64,000 bases of DNA from Actinoplanes sichuanensis (GTDB taxonomy: Bacteria; Actinomycetota; Actinomycetes; Mycobacteriales; Micromonosporaceae), in NCBI RefSeq assembly GCF_033097365.1, contig NZ_AP028461.1, forward strand, positions 1,550,001-1,614,000. The letters are read 5' to 3'. Position 1 is the first letter of the stretch, and every line of letters starts with the position of its first letter. Position numbers and translations under genes: made by a program. The notes beneath the pieces were generated by a model. The model saw only the letters and a program-made list of their open reading frames with translations. It ran no database searches and had not been told where the DNA came from. Positions 16,507 to 25,554 of this stretch are shown here, piece after piece.

Positions 16507-16929
16507 TCATGCCCGGGAGATCAGCGTGATCAGCTGCCGGCGGAAGTGGTGGTAGTCCTCGACCGCGCCGAGCAACTGCTCCGACTCCTGCTCCTCGCGG
16601 CGTGCCGTGGCCAGCGCCTCCGCGCCGGCCACGGTGATGGTGACGACGGTGCGGCGCCGGTCCCGGTCGTCGGCGGCACGCCCGGCGTGGCCGGTGCGTA
16701 CCAGGCGGTCGATGGTACGGCTGATCGTCTGATCGGTGACCCGGCACAGGTGGGCCAACTCGCGTTGGGAGAGTGGCCCGCCCGCCAGGTGGTGCAGGGC
16801 GATCAGCCCGGCGTGGGTGAGCCCGAGCCCGGCCAGGAACCTGTCGAAGCGGCCCTCGACCATCCGGGCGGCCACCGACAGCAGCCGCCCGGTCGGCCAG
16901 GTTTCGACGTCGTCCTGCACGCCGGTCAC
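16507..16929 (-). CDS. MarR-family transcriptional regulator
   Basis: A 140-residue winged-helix regulator. The recognition region reads LSQRELAHLCRVTDQTISRTIDRLVRTG and the wing follows as RAADDRDRRRTVVTITVAG, the standard MarR DRR motif. GTG 16929 overlaps the stop of the molybdopterin subunit gene (GTGA). It is co-transcribed with the oxidoreductase and is likely its ligand-responsive repressor; the ligand is unknown. Confidence 0.9.
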   Translation of the reverse strand: MTGVQDDVETWPTGRLLSVAARMVEGRFDRFLAGLGLTHAGLIALHHLAGGPLSQRELAHLCRVTDQTISRTIDRLVRTGHAGRAADDRDRRRTVVTITVAGAEALATARREEQESEQLLGAVEDYHHFRRQLITLISRA

Positions 16930-18902
16930 CCTACTGGCACTCCATAGGGCATCCCGGTGACCGGTTCCCCGGCGGCGAGCGCCGACGCGATGGCCGCGGC
17001 GGCCGGGGGATAGGCGAGTTCACCGAGCCCGCCGATCGGAGCCTCGGACGCCACCACGATCACCTCGGTCTCCGGGCAGTCGGTGATCCGGGCCCACGCG
17101 TAGTCCCGGAACGACGACTCCACCACCGCCCCGTCACGGACCGTGATCTGCGCGCCGAGAACCGTCGACAACGCGTCCAGGATCGCCCCTTCCACCTGCG
17201 CCTTGACCCCGGACGGATGGACCGGGATCCCGACGTCGACGGCGGCGGTGACCCGGCGTACCCGGCGGGCGCCCGGATCGGCCTCGACGATCACGGCGAT
17301 CGCCGAGCCGTAGTCGAGATGACACGCCACCCCGGTCCGCCCGGAACCGGAGGCCCGCGTGGCCGCCGCGTCCAACACCCGCCGTAGCCGGGAGCCGGCG
17401 GGCAGCAGCCGCCGCCGGAACTCGACCTGGTCGTGGCCGCCCCGCTCGGCGATCTCGCTGAGGAAACACTCCTCGGCGTACCCGAACTGCCCGGCGTACA
17501 CGCCCCGCCAGAATCCGGTGCGCAGCGGCGCCGGTCGCAGCGTGACGCTCACACCGCCGGGCACCGTGTAGGGGAAGTGGTCACCGCTGGCCCGGACCAC
17601 GACCGGGTTGGCGAACGGCGGACTCACCGTCAACGGCCAGGTCACCACCTGATGGGTACGGCCGACCGGCAGCCCGTCGGCGTCCAGGGTCGCGGCCAGC
17701 CGGTGCACCGACATCGGCCGGTACGAGTCGTGCCGGGTGTCGTCGGCCCGGGTCCAGCGCACGCTCACCGGCTGCCCGACCGCCCGGGAACAGGCCACCG
17801 CCTCCATCACCACGTCGGTCTCGATGCGCCGCCCGAACCCGCCACCGGCGAGCGTCGGATGCACCACGGCCTGCGCGCCGAGCTGATTGCGCAGCCCACC
17901 CGGGTCCTGAACCGGCGCCCACACCGTGATCGCGGTGTCGGTGACGTGCGCGGTCGCGTTCATCGGTTCCATCGGGGCGTGCGCGAGCAGCGGCATCCGG
18001 TAGACCCGCTGCACGTCCGGGGTGCCGGGGACCGCGGGCAGCGCGGCCTCCAACTCGTCCAGCCAGACCCGGCTGTCCGCCGCCGGGGTGCCTCCGGTCC
18101 AGGTAACGGCCAGGGCGGCCCGGCCCCGCAGCGCCGTGTCGGTGGTGCGGGCGATCACCGCGACGCCGCCCTGCCCGGCGGTCAACGTCACCACGGCGGT
18201 CACGCCCGGCACGGCCAGGGCCGCGGTGTCGTCGACGGTGGCGACCTTCGCGCCGATCCACGGTGGGCGGGCGACCACGGCGATCAGGCTGCCCGGCGGC
18301 GCGTGCTCGGCGCCGTAGCGGGCCTTGCCGGTGACGATGTCGCGGGCGTCGGCGCGGCCGGCCCGGGTGCGTCCGATCAGCCGCCACCGCTCCGGCGGGG
18401 TGAGGGTGACCGGTACCGTGGCCGGGTCGATCGCGGCGGCGTCCTCGACCAGGTCACGGTAGGGGAGCGGGCGATGCGCGGGATGCCTGATCCGGCCGTC
18501 GCGGGCGGTGCACTCGGCGGCCGGGACGGCCCAGCGGGCGGCCGCGGCGGCGATCAGCAGGCAGCGGGCGGTGGCGCCGGCGGTGCGCAGTGGTTCGGCC
18601 ATCATCCGGCTGGACGTCGAGTTGGCGACCGCCTGCGACCCGTAGACGGCGGTGTCGCCGGGTGCCTGTTCGAGTCGCACGTCGTCGACCCCGACGGCGA
18701 GTTCCTCGGCGACCAGGACGGCGGCCATCGTGCGGACCCCCTGCCCGGTGTCCGGGCGCGGAACCGTGACGGTCACCCGTCCCCGGTGGTCGACGCGGAC
18801 GAAGACATTGACCAGATCTTCGGCGGTACGGGTGGGAAGCGCCGTTCTCAGCGGAACCGCCACCACGAGTGCCGCGCCCAGGAAGCCGCGCCGGGTGATC
18901 AT
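16926..18902 (-). CDS. Molybdopterin-binding subunit of an aldehyde/isoquinoline oxidoreductase
   Basis: A 658-residue large subunit of the xanthine dehydrogenase superfamily, closest in layout to isoquinoline 1-oxidoreductase beta subunits, which are Tat-exported and lack an FAD subunit. The N-terminus MITRRGFLGAAL carries a twin-arginine signal. Cofactor-region segments include GGGFGRRIETDVV, FWRGVYAGQFGYAEECFL and the C-terminal EAPIGGLGELAYPPAAAAI with the likely catalytic Glu. The ATG is in an ATGA overlap with the iron-sulfur subunit stop. It would hydroxylate an aldehyde or N-heterocycle outside the cytoplasmic membrane; the substrate is unknown. Confidence 0.9.
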   Translation of the reverse strand: MITRRGFLGAALVVAVPLRTALPTRTAEDLVNVFVRVDHRGRVTVTVPRPDTGQGVRTMAAVLVAEELAVGVDDVRLEQAPGDTAVYGSQAVANSTSSRMMAEPLRTAGATARCLLIAAAAARWAVPAAECTARDGRIRHPAHRPLPYRDLVEDAAAIDPATVPVTLTPPERWRLIGRTRAGRADARDIVTGKARYGAEHAPPGSLIAVVARPPWIGAKVATVDDTAALAVPGVTAVVTLTAGQGGVAVIARTTDTALRGRAALAVTWTGGTPAADSRVWLDELEAALPAVPGTPDVQRVYRMPLLAHAPMEPMNATAHVTDTAITVWAPVQDPGGLRNQLGAQAVVHPTLAGGGFGRRIETDVVMEAVACSRAVGQPVSVRWTRADDTRHDSYRPMSVHRLAATLDADGLPVGRTHQVVTWPLTVSPPFANPVVVRASGDHFPYTVPGGVSVTLRPAPLRTGFWRGVYAGQFGYAEECFLSEIAERGGHDQVEFRRRLLPAGSRLRRVLDAAATRASGSGRTGVACHLDYGSAIAVIVEADPGARRVRRVTAAVDVGIPVHPSGVKAQVEGAILDALSTVLGAQITVRDGAVVESSFRDYAWARITDCPETEVIVVASEAPIGGLGELAYPPAAAAIASALAAGEPVTGMPYGVPVG

Positions 18903-19360
18903 CGGGCCAGCTCCGCGGCTCGCCGGACGGCCGCCCGGATGCGTGGATACGTTCCGCAGCGGCACACGTTGTCCCGCAGCGCCTCGTCGATCTCGGCATC
19001 GGTCGGCTCGGGGTTCGCGGCCAGCAGCGCCACCACGGTCATGATCTGGCCCGGCTGGCAGTAGCCGCACTGGGCCACGTCCAGTTCCAGCCAGGCCCGC
19101 TGCACCGGATGGTCACCGTCCGCGGACAGCCCCTCGATGGTGGTGATCCGGTCGCGGGTGGACTCGGCGACGGTCCGTACGCAGGGCCGTTCCGCCCGGT
19201 CGCCGACCAGTGACGTGCAGGCCCCGCACGCACCGACGCCACAGCCGTACCGCGGCCCGGTCAGGCCCAACTCCTCCCGCAGCGCCCACAGCAGCGGCGT
19301 GTCGCCGGGCACCTCGACGGTCTGCCGCCGTCCGTTGACGTGTAAGCGGTACCGATCCAC
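18899..19360 (-). CDS. [2Fe-2S] subunit of the molybdenum hydroxylase
   Basis: A 153-residue small subunit with both cluster motifs: plant-type CGVGACGACTSL followed by a later Cys, and the second cluster CGYCQPGQIM...NVCRCGTYPRI. It passes electrons from the molybdopterin subunit. GTG 19360 is chosen because GGAGG lies 4 nt upstream; an ATG at 19375 lacks a ribosome site. A 36-bp palindromic repeat lies just upstream (19372-19407). No CoxM-like FAD subunit gene is nearby, as expected for the isoquinoline-oxidoreductase type. Confidence 0.93.
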   Translation of the reverse strand: MDRYRLHVNGRRQTVEVPGDTPLLWALREELGLTGPRYGCGVGACGACTSLVGDRAERPCVRTVAESTRDRITTIEGLSADGDHPVQRAWLELDVAQCGYCQPGQIMTVVALLAANPEPTDAEIDEALRDNVCRCGTYPRIRAAVRRAAELAR

Positions 19361-19371
19361 GCTGCCTCCAG

Positions 19372-19407
19372 CCATCGATGAACGCCCATTGTTCAGTCTG
19401 CTGAACA
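19372..19407. repeat. 36-bp dispersed repeat, copy 1, with palindromic core
   Basis: The element consists of the palindrome CATCGATG, a variable triplet, then GCCCAT and the inverted repeat TGTTCAG-TCTG-CTGAACA (19390-19407). A second copy at 34549-34584 matches at 33 of 36 positions, all mismatches being in the triplet. It lies between divergent genes, 12 bp upstream of the [2Fe-2S] gene start. Such a compound palindrome fits a shared operator, or the footprint of a small mobile repeat. Confidence 0.7.
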
Positions 19408-19437
19408 CCGGTGACAACGGGCACCGCGACACTCTTT

Positions 19438-19457
19438 CTGTTAAGAGACCTTTACAG
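19438..19457. promoter_or_regulatory. Imperfect inverted repeat upstream of the GH92 gene
   Basis: CTGTTAAG and CTTTACAG (one mismatch) are separated by AGAC, 55 bp upstream of the mannosidase start. This could be an operator. No local regulator is linked to it. Confidence 0.3.
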
Positions 19458-19512
19458 ATCGATATCGGGCGATTGAGGATGGCGGGTGATCATCCTCATC
19501 GATGGAGGTCCC

Positions 19513-22500
19513 ATGCGTCGTACCCCGATCGCCGCTCTGCTGTCGCTCGTGCTGGCCGGGGGGTCGATGGCGGTGAGCCGACCGGCCGCGGCCGCCCCGG
19601 GCCCGCGGTTCAGCACCTCGTTCGAGACCGGGGACCCACCGCCCACCTGGCAGAACACCGCGGAACGCGTCTCCGGCGTGGACGGCCGGCTGCGAACCGG
19701 GATCCCCGGCTCGGTCAACGACCGGGTCACCGCGGTCACCGCGTCCGGCGAGAACACCGGCGGCGGTGAGGTCAAGGAGAACCTGCTCGACGCCGACCCG
19801 GACACCAAGTGGCTGGTCTTCGCCGGCACCGGCTGGGTGACCTACCGGTTGAACGCACCGGTACGGGTCGTCCGCTACGCCCTGACCGCCGCGAACGACG
19901 TGCCCGCCCGCGACCCGCGCGACTGGCGCCTCGAGGGCTCGGCCGACGGCGCCACCTGGACCACCGTCGACACCCGGACCGGGCAGGCCCTCGGCGAACG
20001 CGGCACCACGACCACCTACGACGTGGCGACACCCGGCGACTACGGCTTCTACCGGCTGACCGTGACCGCCAACGGCGGCGCGACCATCGTGCAGCTGGCC
20101 GACCTGCAGCTGTCGAACGGCGACGACACGCCGCCACCGGCCGAACCGGCCCGTAGCGCGATCGGCACCGGGCCGTCCAACGCGCCGGCCGCCAAGGCGC
20201 GGGTCGGCTACTCCGGCCTGGCCTCGCTGGAGTTCGCCGGACGTCATGCCACCGACGGTCGCGGGTACACGTACAACCGGATCTATGACGTCGATCTGAA
20301 GATCGGGCCGGACACCGAGCTCTCCTACCTGGTGTTCCCCGAGTTCAGCCGGGGTGACCTGAGCTATCCGGCCACCTACACCGCGGTGGATCTGGCCTTC
20401 ACCGACGGCACGTACCTGAGCGCGCTGAAAGCCCGGGACCAGCACGGGACCGTGGTCAGCCCGCAGGCGCAGGGCGCGGCGAAGAAACTGTCCGCGAACC
20501 AGTGGAACAAGATCGTGTCGCGGATCGGCGCGGTCGCCCGCGGCAAGACCGTCGACCGCATCCTCGTCGCCTACGACAAGCCGTCCGGCCCGCAGAGCGC
20601 CTGGCGGGCCTGGTTCGACGACATCACCCTGACCGACGTCAGGGAACAGAAGCCGATCAAGAGCCTCGCGGGGTACGTGGAGACGCGCCGCGGAACGCAG
20701 TCGAGCGGGGGCTTCTCCCGGGGCAACAACATCCCCGCCGCCGCCGTGCCGCACGGCTTCAACTTCTGGACCCCGGTGACCGACGCGTCCACCCTGAACT
20801 GGCTGTACGAATACCACAAGGCCAACAACGCGGCGAACCTGCCGCAGCTGCAGGCGCTGTCGGTCAGCCACGAGCCGAGCCCGTGGATGGCGGACCGGCA
20901 GACCTTCCAGTTCATGCCGCAGGACGGCACCGGTGTCCCGAACGCCGACCGGACCGCCCGCGCGCTGCCCTTCCACCACGAGAACGAGACCGCCCGGCCG
21001 CACTACTACGGTGTCACGTTCGACAGCGGACTCTCGGCGGAGATGGCGCCCACCGACCACGCCGCCCTGCTGCGGTTCACCTTCACCGGCGACGGCGGCA
21101 ACATCATCTTCGACAACGTCAACGACAGCGCCGGCCTGACCGTCGACGCGGCGACCGGCACGATCACCGGATGGACCGACGTGCGCAGCGGCCTGTCCAA
21201 CGGCGCGTCCCGGATGTTCCTCTACGCCACCGTCGACGCCCCGGTGCTCGGCGGCGGCCTGCTGCCGGCCGGCAACCGGCCCGCCACCGGATACGTCACC
21301 GTCGGCGCCGAGACGGTGAACCTGCGGGTGGCCACCTCCCTGCTCAGCGTCGACCAGGCCCGGCACAACCTGGAGTTGGAGATCGCCGCCGCGGACACCC
21401 TGGAGACGGTCCGCCACCGCGCCGAGACCGCCTGGAACGCCAAGCTGCGGACCGTCGAGGTGGAGGGCGCGAGCCGGGACCAGCTGGTCACCCTCTACTC
21501 CAGTCTGTACCGGCTGTTCCTCTACCCGAACTCGGCCCACGAGAACACCGGCACGAACGCGGCACCGGTGTGGCGGCACGCGGTCCAGTCGTCGACGACC
21601 TCACCGCCGAGCACGCCGACGCAGACCGGGGCCGAGGTCAAGGACGGCAAGGTGTACGTCAACAACGGCTTCTGGGACACCTACCGCACCACCTGGCCAG
21701 CCTACTCGCTGCTCACTCCGACACTGGCCGGGGAGATGGTGGACGGGTTCGTGCAGCAGTACCGCGACGGCGGCTGGATCTCCCGCTGGTCGTCGCCGGG
21801 CTACGCGAACCTGATGGTCGGCACGAGTTCGGACGTGGCGTTCGCGGACGCGTACCTCAAGGGCGTGAAAGGTTTTGATCTTGAAGACGCCTATGCGGCC
21901 GCCGTCAAGAACGCCTCGGTCGCGCCGCCGAACGACAACGTCGGCCGTAAGGGCCTGACCACCTCGATCTTCAAGGGGTACACGCCGTCGGACGCCACCG
22001 GTGAGGCGATGTCCTGGGCGATGGACGGGTACATCAACGACTTCGGCATCGCGAACATGGCCCAGGCTCTCGGCCACACCGAGGAGGCCGCCTACTACCG
22101 GTCGCGCGCCCTCAACTACGTCAACCAGTTCGACGCGTCGGTCGGCTTCTTCCAGGGCAGGAACTCCGCCGGGCAGTGGCGGTGGGGCCCGTCGCAGTAC
22201 GACCCGGAGGTGTGGGGCTACGACTACACCGAGACCAACGGCTGGAACATGGCCTTCCACGTGCCGCAGGACGGGCAGGGCCTGGCCGCCCTGTACGGCG
22301 GGCGGGACGCCCTCGCCGGGAAACTGGACACGTTCTTCTCGACGCCGGAGACCGGGCTCAAGTTCGGATCGTACGGCGGTGTCATCCACGAGATGACCGA
22401 GGCCCGGGACGTGCGGATGGGCCAGTACGGTCACAGCAACCAGCCCTCGCACCACATCCCGTGGATGTACACCTTCACCGGGCAGCCGGCCAAGACCCAG

Positions 22501-23268
22501 GCCCTGACCCGGGAGATCGTCGACCGGCTCTACCTGGGCAGCGAGATCGGCCAGGGCTACCCGGGCGACGAGGACAACGGTGAGATGTCGGCCTGGTACG
22601 TGTTCGCCGCCCTCGGCTTCTACCCGTTGCGGATGGGCAGCGCCGACTACGTGATCGGTTCGCCGCTGTTCACCAAGGCCACGATCAACCTGGAGAACGG
22701 CCGGAAGGTCGTCATCCGGGCCTCCGGCAACTCGTCGCGGAACGTCTACGTCCAGTCCCTGAAGGTCAACGGCCGGGCGTGGAACTCCACGAACCTGCCG
22801 CACTCGATCCTCGCCGGCGGCGCCACCCTCGACTTCACCATGGGCTCGAAGCCGTCGAAGTGGGCGACCGGGGCGAAGGCGGTGCCGCCGTCGCTGACCT
22901 CCGGGTCCGAACCGGCCCGCCCGCGGAAGGACGTGACCGGCACGGTCACCGCGGCCGCCCTGGCCGACGACTCCTCGGCGACCGAGGCGACCGTCACGGC
23001 ACAGGAGTGGACGCTGCCCACGGCAGCCGAGGTCGGCCAGTACACCATCACCTCCGCGACGGCGGCAGGCGCCGACCCGGCCGGCTGGCGACTGCTCGGC
23101 TCAGCCGACGGCACCACCTGGACCGAACTCGACACCCGATCCGAGCAGGCGTTCCCGTGGCGGCGGCAGACCCGCCCGTTCACGGTCGCGTCGCCCGGCG
23201 CGTACACCCACTACCGCATGGAGTTCACCGGCCCGGCCACCGTGGCCGAGCTGGAGCTGCTGGCTTAG
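19513..23268 (+). CDS. Secreted GH92 family alpha-mannosidase
   Basis: A 1,251-residue exported glycosidase. ATG 19513 has a perfect GGAGG and opens a Sec signal peptide ending near AAAAPG. Residues about 80-205 form an F5/8 type C (discoidin-like) domain, and a related segment closes the C-terminus. The middle carries GH92 hallmarks: PHGFNFWTPVTDA, NNGFWDTYRTTWPAYSLLTP, GHSNQPSHHIPWMY and GDEDNGEMSAWYVFAALGFYPL, with the likely catalytic Glu at 1024. GH92 enzymes are calcium-dependent exo-acting alpha-mannosidases that trim yeast or fungal mannan and N-glycans. Linkage specificity cannot be read here. Confidence 0.95.
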   Translation: MRRTPIAALLSLVLAGGSMAVSRPAAAAPGPRFSTSFETGDPPPTWQNTAERVSGVDGRLRTGIPGSVNDRVTAVTASGENTGGGEVKENLLDADPDTKWLVFAGTGWVTYRLNAPVRVVRYALTAANDVPARDPRDWRLEGSADGATWTTVDTRTGQALGERGTTTTYDVATPGDYGFYRLTVTANGGATIVQLADLQLSNGDDTPPPAEPARSAIGTGPSNAPAAKARVGYSGLASLEFAGRHATDGRGYTYNRIYDVDLKIGPDTELSYLVFPEFSRGDLSYPATYTAVDLAFTDGTYLSALKARDQHGTVVSPQAQGAAKKLSANQWNKIVSRIGAVARGKTVDRILVAYDKPSGPQSAWRAWFDDITLTDVREQKPIKSLAGYVETRRGTQSSGGFSRGNNIPAAAVPHGFNFWTPVTDASTLNWLYEYHKANNAANLPQLQALSVSHEPSPWMADRQTFQFMPQDGTGVPNADRTARALPFHHENETARPHYYGVTFDSGLSAEMAPTDHAALLRFTFTGDGGNIIFDNVNDSAGLTVDAATGTITGWTDVRSGLSNGASRMFLYATVDAPVLGGGLLPAGNRPATGYVTVGAETVNLRVATSLLSVDQARHNLELEIAAADTLETVRHRAETAWNAKLRTVEVEGASRDQLVTLYSSLYRLFLYPNSAHENTGTNAAPVWRHAVQSSTTSPPSTPTQTGAEVKDGKVYVNNGFWDTYRTTWPAYSLLTPTLAGEMVDGFVQQYRDGGWISRWSSPGYANLMVGTSSDVAFADAYLKGVKGFDLEDAYAAAVKNASVAPPNDNVGRKGLTTSIFKGYTPSDATGEAMSWAMDGYINDFGIANMAQALGHTEEAAYYRSRALNYVNQFDASVGFFQGRNSAGQWRWGPSQYDPEVWGYDYTETNGWNMAFHVPQDGQGLAALYGGRDALAGKLDTFFSTPETGLKFGSYGGVIHEMTEARDVRMGQYGHSNQPSHHIPWMYTFTGQPAKTQALTREIVDRLYLGSEIGQGYPGDEDNGEMSAWYVFAALGFYPLRMGSADYVIGSPLFTKATINLENGRKVVIRASGNSSRNVYVQSLKVNGRAWNSTNLPHSILAGGATLDFTMGSKPSKWATGAKAVPPSLTSGSEPARPRKDVTGTVTAAALADDSSATEATVTAQEWTLPTAAEVGQYTITSATAAGADPAGWRLLGSADGTTWTELDTRSEQAFPWRRQTRPFTVASPGAYTHYRMEFTGPATVAELELLA

Positions 23269-23275
23269 GCCGCCG

Positions 23276-23308
23276 GACCCGGCTCGGTGGCTTCCACCGG
23301 GCCGGGTC
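23276..23308. terminator. Bidirectional hairpin between convergent genes
   Basis: A 15-bp stem (23276-23290 with 23294-23308, one mismatch) with a CTT loop lies just after the GH92 stop and touches the stop codon of the convergent PilZ gene. It probably ends transcription in both directions. Confidence 0.75.
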
Positions 23309-23927
23309 AGTCCTGACCGCGGCGGCGCTCGGCGATCTCCGCCGCGAAGATGTGCTGCCTGATCGACTGCGCCAGGGGCTCCTCGGCCTGGAACCTCATC
23401 ACCACGTTGTATCCCGGCATGTCCCAGGCGTCCCGGACGGCGTGCACCACACCGTCGATCTCGACCTTGCCGCCGTGCAGCGACACCGCGGCCTGGATCC
23501 GGTCGTTGACGGCGGCCTGCACCGCATGCTCCGTCCAGCACCGCAGTCCGCCCTCGCTGATGTCCAGCAGGCGGGCACCGAGCGGGCCCTGCTCGTCCGC
23601 CATCAGGTGCAGGGCGCCGCCGCCCCCACCGCGGACGAACTGGCGGCGGTTGCTGATCGCCGGAGCGCCGACGGCCTCGAGAACCCAGCGTGACGAGGCA
23701 TCGTCACCGGCGGACACCAGTCGACAGGGCAGGACAGCCCGTGAACGCGGCTGCGCCCAGAACAGGTCGAGCTTCTGCCCTGGCTGAAGGGTGATCCGGT
23801 CGGTGGTCTCCAGCGGCGCCGCGACCGCGATCTGCATGCCGTCGACCTCTTCCAGCCGGGAACGGTAGGTCGCCTCCGCATCGGCGGTGAGAAATACCGG
23901 CGTGCCGACCGGCGGAAACTCGACCAT
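23307..23927 (-). CDS. PilZ-domain protein (putative c-di-GMP receptor)
   Basis: A 206-residue protein with an N-terminal YcgR-like beta domain and a C-terminal PilZ domain. The c-di-GMP motifs are present: the arginine motif NRRQFVR and, about 35 residues later, DISEGGLR (D/NxSxxG). It should change conformation on binding the second messenger. ATG 23927 has AAAGG upstream; the longer frame adds ten unlike residues. It may answer to diguanylate cyclases such as the one at 55090-59976. Confidence 0.85.
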   Translation of the reverse strand: MVEFPPVGTPVFLTADAEATYRSRLEEVDGMQIAVAAPLETTDRITLQPGQKLDLFWAQPRSRAVLPCRLVSAGDDASSRWVLEAVGAPAISNRRQFVRGGGGGALHLMADEQGPLGARLLDISEGGLRCWTEHAVQAAVNDRIQAAVSLHGGKVEIDGVVHAVRDAWDMPGYNVVMRFQAEEPLAQSIRQHIFAAEIAERRRGQD

Positions 23928-24319
23928 GACGGTGCCTTTCGGGGGAGTTTGCGGCATCGGTCCCGCCGACTACACGGTCGCCGACCCGCCTGTGGGCGAT
24001 CAACCATGTCGGCAGCAGCGGGGCGATCTGAAGCAGAAGGCCCGGCGGAGTCTTCCCGGCCGGGTTGCGCATGATCATCCGGCGTGCCTGTTCGTACTAC
24101 CTATTTCTGCCCATGGTCCGCGGGTGCCGCGAGACGGCATGCTTGCCGCGGTCCGGCGGGGGAGGACCGCCGGGGATTCGGTTCCTGGGGGGCATGGGAA
24201 CGGTCCTGCGGCGCACTCGCGCCGATGACGACGTCGATGTGCGGGCTGGGGGGGTAGCGCGCACATCGACGTCGGCCGGTGGACCGCCGTCGTGCGACCC
24301 CGATGATTCGAGGAGAAGC
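23928..24319. other. Long intergenic region before the first RTX gene
   Basis: A 392-bp stretch without a convincing gene. A frame running into the RTX gene from 24065 is open, but its translation is not protein-like and has no ribosome site. The stretch must hold the promoters for the divergent PilZ and RTX genes. The only clear structure is the inverted repeat at 24229-24274. Confidence 0.5.
24229..24274. promoter_or_regulatory. Perfect 15-bp inverted repeat upstream of the RTX gene
   Basis: CGACGTCGATGTGCG (24229-24243) and its exact complement (24260-24274) flank a G-rich 16-nt loop containing seven consecutive G. It ends 45 bp before the RTX ATG. It could be a regulator site, a leader hairpin controlling the mRNA, or a terminator/attenuator. 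Confidence 0.55.
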
Positions 24320-25408
24320 ATGACCAGAGTGCGCAAGACCGCCGCCGGGACGCTCGCGGTGGCGGTGGGAACCGCCGCGGCGCTGGTCACGGCCACGCCC
24401 GCCCGAGCAGCCGGCACATCGTGGGCCTATGTCGACGGCAACCGACTGACCGTCGAGGCCGCCTACGGTGTCGTGAACAACTATTACGTCCGGAGCGGCT
24501 CAGGCGTCTTCCACTTCTACGACAGCGACGGCGCCGTCCTGCTGGACCCGGGCCGGTCCGGTGGCTGCGTGTCGGCGACGTCCAGCATGATCAGCTGCCC
24601 GCTCTCGGTGCTCATCCTGTCCGTCGACGCCCGCGACGGCGACGACTACGTGCAGAACGACACCGACCGGCGGCTCAGCGTGCACGGCGGCGACGGCGAC
24701 GACCGGATCCTCGGCGGTGGCGGCTACGACGGGATCTACGGCGACGCAGGCGACGATCATCTGGAGGGTCGCGGCGGCCACGACTTCGTGTTCGGCGGCG
24801 CCGGTGACGACCGGACCTGGGGCGGCGACGGCGCTGACGTCATGGACGGTGGGTCCGGCGTCGACGAGGTCCACGGCGAGGCCGGCAATGACACCCTGGA
24901 GAGCGCCGACGGCAACGACCGGCTGCTCGGCAGCTTCGGCAACGACACCATCCAGGACAGTCGTTTCGTCGACGGGGGCTGGGGCGACGACACGGTCTAC
25001 ATCCGGCACCAGGGCACCGGCGACATCTGGGGCGACGACGGATACGACACCCTCAACTACACCGCCTGGACCATCCCGGTCTACGTCTCGCTGGACGGCA
25101 ACTCCAACGACGGCTCCGAGGCGGCCGCGTGCGACGACTGGATCGGCTGCCCCGTACCCTCCGCCCAGCACAACGTGCACGGCGACTTCGAACGGGTGAT
25201 CGGCAGCCCGAACGGCGACCGGATCTCCGGCAACGGCGAGCCCGACGAGATCTACGGCGGGGGCGGCAACGACAAGCTGTACGGCAACGGCGGCGACGAT
25301 CTGCTCGACGCCCAGGCCGGCACCTCGCAGACCCTGAACGGCGGCACCGGCACCGACACCTGCCGTGGCTCCGGCACGCTCAGCAAGAGTGGCTGTGACC
25401 TGGTCTGA
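24320..25408 (+). CDS. Secreted RTX-type calcium-binding repeat protein
   Basis: A 362-residue exported protein. ATG 24320 follows GAGGAGAAGC. A Sec signal peptide ends at ATPARAAG. After a unique N-terminal domain of about 100 residues with a Cys pair, glycine/aspartate nonapeptides of the GGxGxDxU type run through most of the chain (GGDGDDRILGGGGYDG, GDAGDDHLEG and so on), which fold into a calcium-loaded parallel beta-roll. Gram-negative RTX proteins use type I secretion; here a normal signal peptide replaces it. A paralogue of the same architecture is at 33266-34420. The role at the cell surface is unknown. Confidence 0.9.
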   Translation: MTRVRKTAAGTLAVAVGTAAALVTATPARAAGTSWAYVDGNRLTVEAAYGVVNNYYVRSGSGVFHFYDSDGAVLLDPGRSGGCVSATSSMISCPLSVLILSVDARDGDDYVQNDTDRRLSVHGGDGDDRILGGGGYDGIYGDAGDDHLEGRGGHDFVFGGAGDDRTWGGDGADVMDGGSGVDEVHGEAGNDTLESADGNDRLLGSFGNDTIQDSRFVDGGWGDDTVYIRHQGTGDIWGDDGYDTLNYTAWTIPVYVSLDGNSNDGSEAAACDDWIGCPVPSAQHNVHGDFERVIGSPNGDRISGNGEPDEIYGGGGNDKLYGNGGDDLLDAQAGTSQTLNGGTGTDTCRGSGTLSKSGCDLV

Positions 25409-25554
25409 AGCACCGCGCCTGGCCGACGTCAGGTGAAGCGGTCCGGGGACGCCGCCGGCACGGCGACCCCGGACCGCGCTGATCCGGCTCTCACGGTCAT
25501 CGATAGGATCGCCCGGCGCATCGGGGGGCCGATGCGTAAGCCGGGAGGGTGCGA

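Noticed and set aside
19441..21579. 712-codon minus-strand open frame inside the GH92 gene
   Set aside because: Low-complexity valine/glycine/arginine-rich antisense of a well-supported glycosidase gene; no ribosome site.
24065..24319. N-terminal extension of the first RTX protein
   Set aside because: The extra 85 residues are not protein-like, and a signal peptide with a strong ribosome site begins at 24320.
24320..25408. Type I-secreted RTX toxin
   Set aside because: There is a Sec signal peptide, no adjacent HlyB/HlyD-type genes and no toxin domain.
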